DNA of 5,406 nt from Geodermatophilaceae bacterium (GCA_013811975.1 JACCUF010000259.1:1-5406), one strand, 5' to 3'; counted from the stretch's first letter, positions 1 to 5,083 are shown. A program made the numbers and translations. The notes: generated by a model from the letters alone, not told the origin.

Positions 1-23
1 TGCCGACTCGGTCTATCAGCCGT

Positions 24-308
24 CTACCAGGCGTTTCCGGGCGAGGTGCCGCGCAGGGCCGGGCGAACGTCGACGAAGTACAGGATCGAGGCCACCAACG
101 CGGGAATTCCGAGGAACGAGATCGGCCCGGACAGCCAGGTCACCACTGCGGCCAGCGCCGTGATCCCCATCCAGGCCGGCTTAGTGAGTCTTTCGGTAGC
201 CACATAACCCGCGTTCGGACGGATGGTCGCATCGACGAAGGCGAGAATATGCAGCGCCAATGCGGCCCAGTAGAGGCCGGTAAGAATCACTTCCTCGACG
301 ACGTACAC
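24..308 (-). CDS. DUF2516 family small membrane protein
   Basis: This is a 94-residue hydrophobic protein of unknown function that probably sits in the cytoplasmic membrane. Three hydrophobic stretches are visible, at about residues 6-25, 45-60 and 62-79. Between the first two is a polar loop containing RPNAGYVATERLTKPAW, and the protein ends in YFVDVRPALRG, which I recognise as typical of DUF2516. I chose the GTG at 308 because the family is about 90-100 residues long. The open frame extends to an ATG at 407, but that adds a basic, low-complexity leader that runs into the terminator of the preceding gene. No Shine-Dalgarno is visible before the GTG; instead TACGCT lies exactly 7 nt upstream, which fits a leaderless transcript. 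Its place after the XRE and HbhA-like genes matches Rv0474-hbhA-Rv0476 of M. tuberculosis as I recall it. The family is fairly sure, the function is not known, and the start is moderately sure. Confidence 0.85.
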   Translation of the reverse strand: MYVVEEVILTGLYWAALALHILAFVDATIRPNAGYVATERLTKPAWMGITALAAVVTWLSGPISFLGIPALVASILYFVDVRPALRGTSPGNAW

Positions 309-315
309 GAGGTCG

Positions 316-321
316 AGCGTA
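316..321 (-). promoter_or_regulatory. Predicted -10 box of the DUF2516 gene (leaderless)
   Basis: On the minus strand TACGCT (a TANNNT box) is followed by the 7 bases CGACCTC and then the GTG start at 308. This spacing puts the transcription start at or next to the start codon. No good -35 hexamer is seen 16-18 bp further upstream, so the call rests on the -10 box, the spacing, the missing Shine-Dalgarno and the terminator just upstream, which would force this gene to have its own promoter. Confidence 0.45.
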
Positions 322-391
322 CGCGCTGGGCGCCGGCGAGGTCGGAGGTTATCGAGTCTGCGGTCAGCGCAGCGGTGCGGGTTGCACGACG

Positions 392-426
392 CGACGAGCC
401 CCGGCACGGTGCGCCGGGGCTCGTCG
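392..426 (-). terminator. Intrinsic terminator-like hairpin after the HbhA-like gene
   Basis: A perfect 14-bp inverted repeat (left arm 392-405, CGACGAGCCCCGGC; right arm 413-426) encloses a 7-nt loop. It begins 45 nt past the stop codon of the HbhA-like gene and lies before the DUF2516 start. There is no U-tract on the minus-strand side; high-GC actinobacteria often have such U-poor hairpins at gene ends. It separates the XRE/HbhA-like pair from the DUF2516 gene. Confidence 0.75.
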
Positions 427-471
427 TTCTCGATCGACTCTGTCGTACGGGGTTGCGGTCTACCCGGGTGC

Positions 472-1008
472 TCAGTGGCTGGTGGATGCCTTGCCGGACG
501 CGGACTTGCCGGCGGTCGCCTTCGTCACCGGAGCGCGCTTGGCCGTCGATCTGGTAGCAGTCGACTTCGCGGCCGTCGACTTCGCGGCCGTGGACTTTGC
601 GGCCGTCGACTTCGCGGCCGTCGTCCGCTTGGTGCTGGCCTTGCGGACGGTCGCCTTGGCTTTGCTTGCGGTGCTGCCCGCAGACTTGCGGACACCCTTG
701 AGCTCACCCTGCGCCTCGTCGATCAGGTCTTCGAGTGAGTCCTCGACGCGGTCGACAGCGCTTTCTGCGCCCTTGAGGACCCGGGTGAAGCTGGGGGCCC
801 GACGGAAGTCGGCCACGACCATCTGGCCGCGCTTCTCGTATCGGCGGACGGTCTTGCGGGCGGTGGAGACGGCTCCGGTGACTACGTCGCGGACGGCCTC
901 ACGGATGCCCTCCGGGCTAACAGCTGCCGCGCGCTTGGCAGCGTGGTCGCTGGCGCCGATCACGGCATAGATCGGCGTCAGTGTCTTGATGTCCTGGTTG
1001 ATGCTCAT
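472..1008 (-). CDS. HbhA-like coiled-coil protein with Lys/Ala-rich tail
   Basis: This 178-residue protein resembles mycobacterial heparin-binding hemagglutinin (HbhA), a surface and lipid-associated adhesin that binds sulfated sugars through a lysine-rich C-terminus. Residues 1-30 contain a DIK-x6-IGASD-like start comparable to the N-terminus of HbhA. Residues about 33-108 are charged and probably helical or coiled-coil. Residues about 112-178 form a Lys/Ala/Ser/Thr tail with four KSTA(A/T) pentads at 133-152. HbhA tails that I know use KKAAPA-type units, so the tail chemistry is similar but the repeat differs. The ATG overlaps the stop of the XRE gene (ATGA) and is preceded by a strong GGAGG. 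No signal peptide is seen, as with HbhA. Such tails also occur in histone-like DNA-binding proteins, so a nucleoid role is an alternative. The call as HbhA-like leans partly on the neighbours: XRE gene upstream, DUF2516 downstream. Confidence 0.75.
   Translation of the reverse strand: MSINQDIKTLTPIYAVIGASDHAAKRAAAVSPEGIREAVRDVVTGAVSTARKTVRRYEKRGQMVVADFRRAPSFTRVLKGAESAVDRVEDSLEDLIDEAQGELKGVRKSAGSTASKAKATVRKASTKRTTAAKSTAAKSTAAKSTAAKSTATRSTAKRAPVTKATAGKSASGKASTSH
554..628. repeat. Tandem 15-bp repeat encoding the KSTAA tail
   Basis: Five consecutive 15-bp units lie in frame inside the HbhA-like gene. The units at 569-583 and 599-613 are identical (GCGGCCGTCGACTTC on the plus strand), the one at 584-598 differs at two bases, and the flanking ones at 554-568 and 614-628 are more diverged. 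The period is a multiple of three, so gain or loss of a unit would change tail length by five residues without a frameshift. Confidence 0.85.
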
Positions 1009-1415
1009 GCTGGTCCCTCCTCAGGGAGTAGGTCTGTCGTTGGGCGGGTGACCGCCGCTGCGGTGGTCTGGCTGTGCTCCCGGCAGAAGGTGTCGTAGAG
1101 CTCCAGAAGCACCTGTTTGTGCCGTTCGGACAAGAACGTGTCGAGCCGGATCGCGGTCGCGACCTGTGCACCTCCGGGACGCTCTTCGAGCAACCCGGCC
1201 TGTTGGTAGAGCGACTCGGCGGAGATCTGCAGTCCCTTGGCGATCTGGGCCAAGATCTCGGCGCTGGGTTTGCGCAGGCCCCGTTCGATCTGGCTGAGGT
1301 AGGGGTTGCTCACTCCGGCGGTACGGGCCAATTCCCGCAGCGAAACCTTCGCTGTCTCGCGCTGTTCGCGGATGAAGCCACCTACGTCGCGCACCGACTC
1401 AGTCAAGCTCTGCAT
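1005..1415 (-). CDS. XRE-family helix-turn-helix regulator (Rv0474-like)
   Basis: This 136-residue cytoplasmic protein is a predicted DNA-binding regulator. An HTH_3/Cro-C1 domain spans about residues 14-70. It contains SLRELARTAGVSNPYLSQIERG, with the recognition helix at about 36-46 and the typical 'P(S)AEILAQIAKGL' third helix. The C-terminal part, about 84-113, contains IRLDTFLSERHKQVLLELYDTF, a segment I associate with the M. tuberculosis Rv0474 group next to hbhA. Residues 115-136 look disordered. I recall Rv0474 being reported as a copper-responsive regulator; whether this protein binds copper cannot be told, though one Cys (C111) and nearby His residues (H99, H114) exist. It overlaps the HbhA-like gene by ATGA, so the two are co-transcribed. 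There is no clear Shine-Dalgarno, and the ATG sits 7 nt after a TANNNT box. Repeats in its promoter make autoregulation plausible. Confidence 0.88.
   Translation of the reverse strand: MQSLTESVRDVGGFIREQRETAKVSLRELARTAGVSNPYLSQIERGLRKPSAEILAQIAKGLQISAESLYQQAGLLEERPGGAQVATAIRLDTFLSERHKQVLLELYDTFCREHSQTTAAAVTRPTTDLLPEEGPA
1016..1020 (-). promoter_or_regulatory. Ribosome binding site of the HbhA-like gene
   Basis: GGAGG, within GAGGAGGGA, lies 7 nt before the ATG at 1008 and inside the last codons of the XRE gene. It fixes the start and suggests that the HbhA-like protein is translated strongly on its own account as well as by coupling. Confidence 0.8.
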
Positions 1416-1422
1416 GGCACCT

Positions 1423-1451
1423 ACCCTACGTAGGAGTGCTAGCTACAGCAA
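1423..1451 (-). promoter_or_regulatory. Predicted promoter of the XRE/HbhA-like operon (leaderless)
   Basis: On the minus strand TTGCTG (1446-1451) is followed by a 17-bp spacer and TAGGGT (1423-1428), then 7 bases (AGGTGCC) and the ATG at 1415. Both boxes fit a housekeeping sigma-A-type promoter, and the spacing places transcription start at or within a base or two of the ATG. The AGG between box and ATG is too weak and too close to be a convincing Shine-Dalgarno. Confidence 0.6.
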
Positions 1452-1465
1452 GCGCCTAGCAAGCG
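1425..1465. repeat. Cluster of short palindromes and repeats over the XRE promoter
   Basis: Three elements overlap the predicted promoter: the perfect 10-bp palindrome CCTACGTAGG (1425-1434) overlapping the -10 box, an inverted repeat TGCTAG-N13-CTAGCA (1437-1461) across the spacer and -35, and a direct repeat AGCAAGCG at 1447-1454 and 1458-1465, 11 bp apart (about one helical turn). They are candidate operators, perhaps for the XRE protein itself. The rest of the gap, up to the asparaginase stop at 1526, shows only a weak CGTGA-N6-TCACG dyad at 1473-1488 and no clear terminator. Confidence 0.5.
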
Positions 1466-1525
1466 ATTACACCGTGACCCTCCTCACGCACGACCCCTCC
1501 CCCTGCACGTTGCGGGATTTGGGTG

Positions 1526-2509
1526 CTAGCTGGTGGGCGACGCGAACAGGTTATCGACTGCCCGGATGGTGCCGACCGGGTGACCGCCGCCCAGCACCGC
1601 TCCGGTTGCCAACCGGTCCAGCACTTCACCAGTGAGCCCGAGCAGGCGCAGGCCGGCCACGACGACCGGCATCCGAGCTCGCTCGTTGCCGTCGTCGATC
1701 TTCACCACCACCGACCCCGCCCCTGGGACGGCGGCGGCGTGAACTCCTTCGGCGCCGGCCTTACTGAGCAGGTGCGCGATCTCGGTCATCAGTTCGGTGT
1801 CCTCACGACCGGTGCCGGCGACGAAGAACGGATGCGTCCGCATCGCGTCGGCGACGACCCGGGCCGCACCTGCCTCGTCGCTGAGCCGCAAGAAGGATCG
1901 GGCAAGCCCGGACAGGGTCATCCCGAACAGCGGGGCACCACAGCCGTCCACCGACACCGGTTCGAGGACCTCGCCGGCGTAGCTGGTCAACACCCCGCCG
2001 AGGTGGACCTGCAGCGGGTGCTCCGGGGCCAGGTATGACTCGGTGGGCCAGCCGTTGGCCAGGCAGGTGAGCAGCATGGCGGTGTGCTTGCCGGAGCAGT
2101 TCATGTACGCGCGCTGGCGATCCCCGCCGGCGGCGAGAACCACGTCCCGTGCGGCTTCGTTCATGGGTAGCGCAGGCGGGCACTGGAGGTCCTCGACCGA
2201 CAGCCCGGCAACCGCCAACGTCGTACGAATGCAATCGGCGTGATCGGGTTCCCCGGAGTGCGAACCAGCCGCGATCGACAGCGGTACGCCGTCCAACCGG
2301 AGTCCCGCCTGCAGCATGCCGATGGCCTGGATCGGCTTGACCGAGGAGCGAGGAAAAGTCACGGCATCCGGGTCGCCCACGCTCGCGACCACGCCACCCT
2401 CGGCATCCAGGACAAGAGCGCTGCCCCGGTGCACAGATTCGACGAGGCCACCACGGATCACCTCGACCAGAATCGGGTTCGGCTGGCTCGCCTCAAGAGT
2501 CGCTCTCAC
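1526..2509 (-). CDS. L-asparaginase, Rhizobium-etli (PF06089) type
   Basis: This 327-residue cytoplasmic enzyme is predicted to hydrolyse L-asparagine to aspartate and ammonia. It belongs to the PF06089 family (serine-hydrolase-like fold), which is unrelated to the E. coli AnsA/AnsB type. Landmarks seen: FPRSSVKP with S55 and K58 (Ser-Lys pair), AAGSHSGEPDH with S83, MNCSGKHTAM with C138 and K141, VDGCGAP with C190, and VVVKIDDG with K270. These correspond to the S48/K51, S80/K263 pairs and the C135/K138/C189 zinc site that I recall for R. etli ReAV, so all core residues are kept. Length is normal for the family and the C-terminus is complete. The GTG start overlaps the BKACE stop (GTGA); no Shine-Dalgarno is visible, so translation is probably coupled. 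Some family members may act on other amides, so the substrate is inferred. It is the last gene of the operon. Confidence 0.92.
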   Translation of the reverse strand: MRATLEASQPNPILVEVIRGGLVESVHRGSALVLDAEGGVVASVGDPDAVTFPRSSVKPIQAIGMLQAGLRLDGVPLSIAAGSHSGEPDHADCIRTTLAVAGLSVEDLQCPPALPMNEAARDVVLAAGGDRQRAYMNCSGKHTAMLLTCLANGWPTESYLAPEHPLQVHLGGVLTSYAGEVLEPVSVDGCGAPLFGMTLSGLARSFLRLSDEAGAARVVADAMRTHPFFVAGTGREDTELMTEIAHLLSKAGAEGVHAAAVPGAGSVVVKIDDGNERARMPVVVAGLRLLGLTGEVLDRLATGAVLGGGHPVGTIRAVDNLFASPTS

Positions 2510-3378
2510 GCGACGGAGACCATTGGGCGCACGCCGAGCAGAGCGCGGGCGTTCGCGATCGACATGGGCGGCCGTTGCGCGATCTTGGCGATGCCGGCCG
2601 CACGGGCGACGAGTTGGGCATTGTCTCGCACCGGTTCTCCCGGGGCGTAGGTGAGCGTGTCCTCCATTCCGACCCGAAGGTGGCCTCCGGCCGACAGCGC
2701 CGCGAGCATGACCGGGATCGCGGTCCGACCGACTCCGGTCGCCGCGAAGGTCGCGCCCGGAGGCAGGACAGCGACAGCCGCGACCAGCGCCTGTGCCGTC
2801 CCGGGCATCCCGCCCGGCACCCCCATGACCAGGTCGACGTGGACGTGCTCGCCGTACGGGAGGCCGTGCCTGTCCAGAAGTCGCTGCAGGGTGGTGAGCT
2901 GACCCAGGTCGAAGATCTCGTACTCCGGCACGATCTCGGAATCGCGCATCCGATTGTGCAGTTCGACGATGAAGTCCCATCTGTTGAGGAAGACGTCGCG
3001 GCCGAAGTTGACCGTGCCCATCGAACAGCTGGCGGCATCCGGTGCCGCGTCGAGCACGCGCAGCCGATTCTCCTCGGGGTCGGTGACCGCGCCGCCGGTG
3101 GACAGCTGAACGATCAGCGAGGTGGCTTCCCGCAGTGCGGTGACGGTCTCGGTGAGTCGCCCGAGGTCGAGGGTGGGTCTGGCCTGCTCGTCGCGGATGT
3201 GGACGTGGATGACCGAGGCACCGATCGCTTCGGCATCGCGCGCGGTGGCCAGCAGTTCTTCGAGAGTGACCGGCAGCGCGGGGACGTCGGCCTTGTTGGC
3301 TTCCGCGCCGGTGGGCGCGACGGTGATCAGCGTGCCGGGCAGAGCTCCGGGCGGTGTGATCGGCGGTGCAGGACTCAT
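2506..3378 (-). CDS. Beta-keto acid cleavage enzyme (BKACE/Kce family, DUF849)
   Basis: This 290-residue zinc enzyme has a TIM-barrel fold in the family. Members condense a beta-keto acid with acetyl-CoA to give acetoacetate and a new CoA thioester; the founder, Kce, acts on 3-keto-5-aminohexanoate in lysine fermentation. Seen here: APTGAEANKADVP (20-33), VIHVHIRDE with zinc ligands H58 and H60, QLSTGGA with S93, MGTVNFG (120-126), VPEYEIFD with E152/E154, MGVPGG (185-190) and RVGMED with R235, E239 (third zinc ligand) and D240. These line up with H46, H48, S82, E143, R226, E230 and D231 of Kce as I recall them. E26 matches Kce E14, which contacts the substrate amino group, so an amine-bearing keto acid is possible. 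The ATG overlaps the ygfZ stop (ATGA). The family is certain, the substrate is not. Confidence 0.92.
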   Translation of the reverse strand: MSPAPPITPPGALPGTLITVAPTGAEANKADVPALPVTLEELLATARDAEAIGASVIHVHIRDEQARPTLDLGRLTETVTALREATSLIVQLSTGGAVTDPEENRLRVLDAAPDAASCSMGTVNFGRDVFLNRWDFIVELHNRMRDSEIVPEYEIFDLGQLTTLQRLLDRHGLPYGEHVHVDLVMGVPGGMPGTAQALVAAVAVLPPGATFAATGVGRTAIPVMLAALSAGGHLRVGMEDTLTYAPGEPVRDNAQLVARAAGIAKIAQRPPMSIANARALLGVRPMVSVA

Positions 3379-4508
3379 GCCCTGATGGTGGCAGACCCGT
3401 CGCGGCCGGTGAGGCGGTCCCGGGCCGCCCGCCCGGCCGGAACCACATCCGCTGGCGGCGCATCAGGGTCAGGTTCGATGCGAGCCACGCTGCCGGCGAC
3501 GAGGAGGTCGGCGTCGTCCGGGACGTTGCGCTTGAGCGAGAGCAGCGCGATCGGACCCAGCTCGTAGTGCCAGGCAGCACTGGTGACCGATCCAACCGCA
3601 CGACCGTCCCAAGTGACCTCGGCGCGGCGTTGCGGCAACGCCTCGCTGACCCCGTCGAGATGGACCAAGGCGACTCGGCGCGGAGGGCGGCCGAGATTGT
3701 GAACGCGTGCGACGGTCTCCTGGCCGCGGTAGCAACCCTTCGTGAGGTGGACCGCGGTACGGATCCAGGACAGTTCGTTGGGGATCGTCTTGTGATCGGT
3801 CTCGAATCCTTGCCGGGGCCGACGGGCCTCGACCCGCAGCGCCTCGTAGGCCGCGAGCCCGGCTGGCGTGGCACCAGCGTTGGACAGCCGGTCAGCCCAC
3901 GCTTTCAACTCGCCCCGTACGACGAGGAGGTCGTACGAGGCGGCGCCAGATGCCGAGGTGGGACTCGCCCGTACCCAGCCTCCTTCAGCCAGCGCGAGCG
4001 CCTGCCCGGCTTCAGGGGCGGGGATGCTGAGCACGCCCAGAACCGCAGGCGAATCGGGTCCGGCAACGGTCAGCTGGGCCCAATCGTCGGTGACCTCGCG
4101 CGCCCCTACGCGCAGCATGAAACGCATGGAATCCAGGAAGCCGAGCAGACCGGCCGCGGTCCCCTGCTCGACGTCCAGCCAGACCGTGCCGGCGAGCTCG
4201 GTTACCTGAGCGTGGTGTTCGACATGGCCGGTCGCCGACAGCACGAGTGTCTCGGTGACCTGCCCGTCGGCCAGACTTCGGACCTCTTGGGTGCTCAGGT
4301 CGTTGAGCCAGCTCAGCCGGTCCACGCCGTCGACGGTCAGGATCTCGCGGTGGCTGCGGTCGACGAACGCCGCGCGCTCGGCGAGGTGGCGTTGTTCGCG
4401 GAGCGGGTCGCCGTAGTGACTGGCGACCGCTAGGTCCTCGTCTTCACCGGCGACAGCCCCGGAGATGTCGAGCAGAACTGAGCGGTAGGTAGGTGATCCC
4501 ACAGTCAC
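3375..4508 (-). CDS. ygfZ: YgfZ/GcvT-like folate-binding Fe-S maintenance protein
   Basis: This 377-residue cytoplasmic protein is related to the T-protein of the glycine cleavage system (GcvT). YgfZ proteins (Caf17/Iba57 in eukaryotes) use tetrahydrofolate to help build or repair certain Fe-S clusters. The diagnostic signature KGCYRGQE is at residues 257-264, with the key cysteine C259. Other family landmarks are RLSWLNDLST (64-73), LSATGHVEHH (90-99) and EALRVEARRPRQGFETDHKTIPNE (222-245). A C-terminal barrel-like domain follows from about 275. The signature shows that it is not an aminomethyltransferase. The chosen GTG at 4508 overlaps the Fur stop (GTGA) and has AGGCGGG upstream; a second GTG six bases on (4502) is possible. 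The open frame continues another 46 codons upstream, but that part lies within the fur-like gene. Length is typical for actinobacterial members. Confidence 0.93.
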   Translation of the reverse strand: MTVGSPTYRSVLLDISGAVAGEDEDLAVASHYGDPLREQRHLAERAAFVDRSHREILTVDGVDRLSWLNDLSTQEVRSLADGQVTETLVLSATGHVEHHAQVTELAGTVWLDVEQGTAAGLLGFLDSMRFMLRVGAREVTDDWAQLTVAGPDSPAVLGVLSIPAPEAGQALALAEGGWVRASPTSASGAASYDLLVVRGELKAWADRLSNAGATPAGLAAYEALRVEARRPRQGFETDHKTIPNELSWIRTAVHLTKGCYRGQETVARVHNLGRPPRRVALVHLDGVSEALPQRRAEVTWDGRAVGSVTSAAWHYELGPIALLSLKRNVPDDADLLVAGSVARIEPDPDAPPADVVPAGRAARDRLTGRDGSATIRA

Positions 4509-4927
4509 CGCGAACCCGCCTGGCAGCTCGCGCATTCCCCGGACAGGGTGACGTGGCCGACGTCGACCCGGAAGCCGTGCTCCCGCTCCATCGAGGCGAC
4601 CACGTCGGTGAGGACGCTCGAATCGGCTGAGATGACCGACTCGCACCGATGGCAGACGACGTGCAGGTGCTGGTCCTCGCTGAGGTGGTAGACCGGCGCC
4701 CCGTGACCGAGGTGGGTGTGACCGATCAGGCCGAGTTCCTCCAACAGATCCAGCGTTCGGTAAACGGTCGTGATGTTCAACGACGGTGAGTCCTGCCCGA
4801 CGTGGTGGTAGATCTGGTCCGGGGTGCAGTGCTCGAGTCTCTGGACGCTTTCCAGGACCCGCGCCCGCGCCGAGGTCACCCGAAGCCCGCGGGCCCGCAA
4901 CTGCGCGGTCAAGCTCACATCGGTCAC
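4505..4927 (-). CDS. Fur-family metalloregulator, Nur-like
   Basis: This 140-residue DNA-binding repressor of the Fur family has a winged helix at about residues 5-80, including LNITTVYRTLDLLEELGLI as recognition helix and flank. A dimerisation and metal-binding part follows, with two CxxC pairs, C92/C95 and C132/C135, that form the structural zinc site. Candidate metal ligands are H33, H70, H72, H75, H81, H87, H89, H117 and H125. The stretch GHTHLGHGAPVYHL strongly recalls the nickel sensor Nur of Streptomyces coelicolor, and H33, H70 and H72 even share its numbering as I remember it. It looks less like mycobacterial Zur or FurA. Nickel sensing is therefore an inference; iron or zinc are alternatives. 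The start is the GTG at 4927, with TAGGAT exactly 7 nt before it; AGGA in the same box could serve as a distant Shine-Dalgarno. It is the first gene of the four-gene overlapping operon. Confidence 0.9.
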   Translation of the reverse strand: MTDVSLTAQLRARGLRVTSARARVLESVQRLEHCTPDQIYHHVGQDSPSLNITTVYRTLDLLEELGLIGHTHLGHGAPVYHLSEDQHLHVVCHRCESVISADSSVLTDVVASMEREHGFRVDVGHVTLSGECASCQAGSR

Positions 4928-4934
4928 CCCTGCG

Positions 4935-4940
4935 ATCCTA
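4935..4940 (-). promoter_or_regulatory. Predicted -10 box of the Fur-type operon (leaderless)
   Basis: On the minus strand TAGGAT is followed by CGCAGGG (7 nt) and the GTG start at 4927. The box fits TANNNT and its spacing would make the start codon the first or nearly the first transcribed codon. No TTGNNN -35 is seen 16-19 bp upstream; the region there is almost pure G/C. The same AGGA could instead act as a weak Shine-Dalgarno 9 nt from the GTG. Confidence 0.45.
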
Positions 4941-4974
4941 CGGGCGGGCCGGGCGTGGGCGGCCGATCACAGCC

Positions 4975-4995
4975 GACGTACGGCGGTTGACGTAC
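4975..4995. repeat. Repeated GACGTAC / GTACG-N8-CGTAC element, possible operator
   Basis: GACGTAC occurs at 4975-4981 and 4989-4995, 14 bp apart. The same bases also form an inverted repeat GTACG-N8-CGTAC at 4978-4995 (18 bp). It lies about 50-70 bp upstream of the Fur-type start and overlaps a TTGACG (4987-4992) that could be a -35 box for the plus-strand DUF1707 gene, though no TANNNT follows at 16-19 bp. A regulator site serving the divergent pair is an inference. It does not look like the TTGCAA-type Nur box I remember. Confidence 0.35.
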
Positions 4996-5031
4996 TCGGG
5001 GTTGCGCTCCGGCGCTGATGACGAAGACCCG

Positions 5032-5061
5032 GTGTGCGACGACCCTGGGTCGCATGCACAC
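5032..5061. promoter_or_regulatory. 30-bp imperfect dyad upstream of the DUF1707 gene
   Basis: The outer arms GTGTGC (5032-5037) and GCACAC (5056-5061) enclose a perfect inner dyad CGACCC-T-GGGTCG (5040-5052), separated by 2 and 3 unpaired bases. It ends 34 bp before the DUF1707 ATG. It could be a protein-binding operator or, if transcribed, a leader hairpin. It is not at the end of any gene, so a terminator role is unlikely. The remaining bases of the 4928-5095 gap show nothing further that I can name, apart from the two elements listed separately and the ribosome binding site. Confidence 0.5.
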
Positions 5062-5083
5062 GAGGCCACGCCGAAGGGAACTT

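Noticed and set aside
309..407. N-terminal extension of the DUF2516 gene to an ATG at 407
   Set aside because: The extension is basic low-complexity sequence, starts within the hairpin terminator of the preceding gene and makes the protein longer than the family norm.
482..970. A 162-codon plus-strand open frame with an AVDFA repeat
   Set aside because: The repeat is merely the antisense reading of the KSTAA repeat of the HbhA-like gene, which has a strong ribosome binding site and overlap with its partner.
1473..1488. CGTGA-N6-TCACG as a terminator for the asparaginase operon
   Set aside because: The stem has only five pairs with a 6-nt loop and no T-run; too weak to call.
2575..3567. A 330-codon plus-strand open frame
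   Set aside because: It is antisense to the BKACE gene, rich in Arg, Gly and Asp without domain features; the BKACE reading is supported by conserved active-site residues.
1526..3874. A 782-codon open frame on the minus strand
   Set aside because: Only its last 327 codons are a real protein (asparaginase). The upstream part is arginine/proline-rich low-complexity translation of the BKACE and ygfZ genes in another frame, a common GC-rich artefact.
3366..4433. A 355-codon plus-strand open frame
   Set aside because: It lies opposite ygfZ, has no recognisable domain, and the opposite strand encodes a clear YgfZ protein with its KGCYRGQE signature.
5077..5083. GGAACTT resembling an ECF-sigma -35 box
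   Set aside because: It abuts the ribosome binding site of the DUF1707 gene and the nearest GTT downstream is 24 bp away inside the coding region, which is not a workable spacing.
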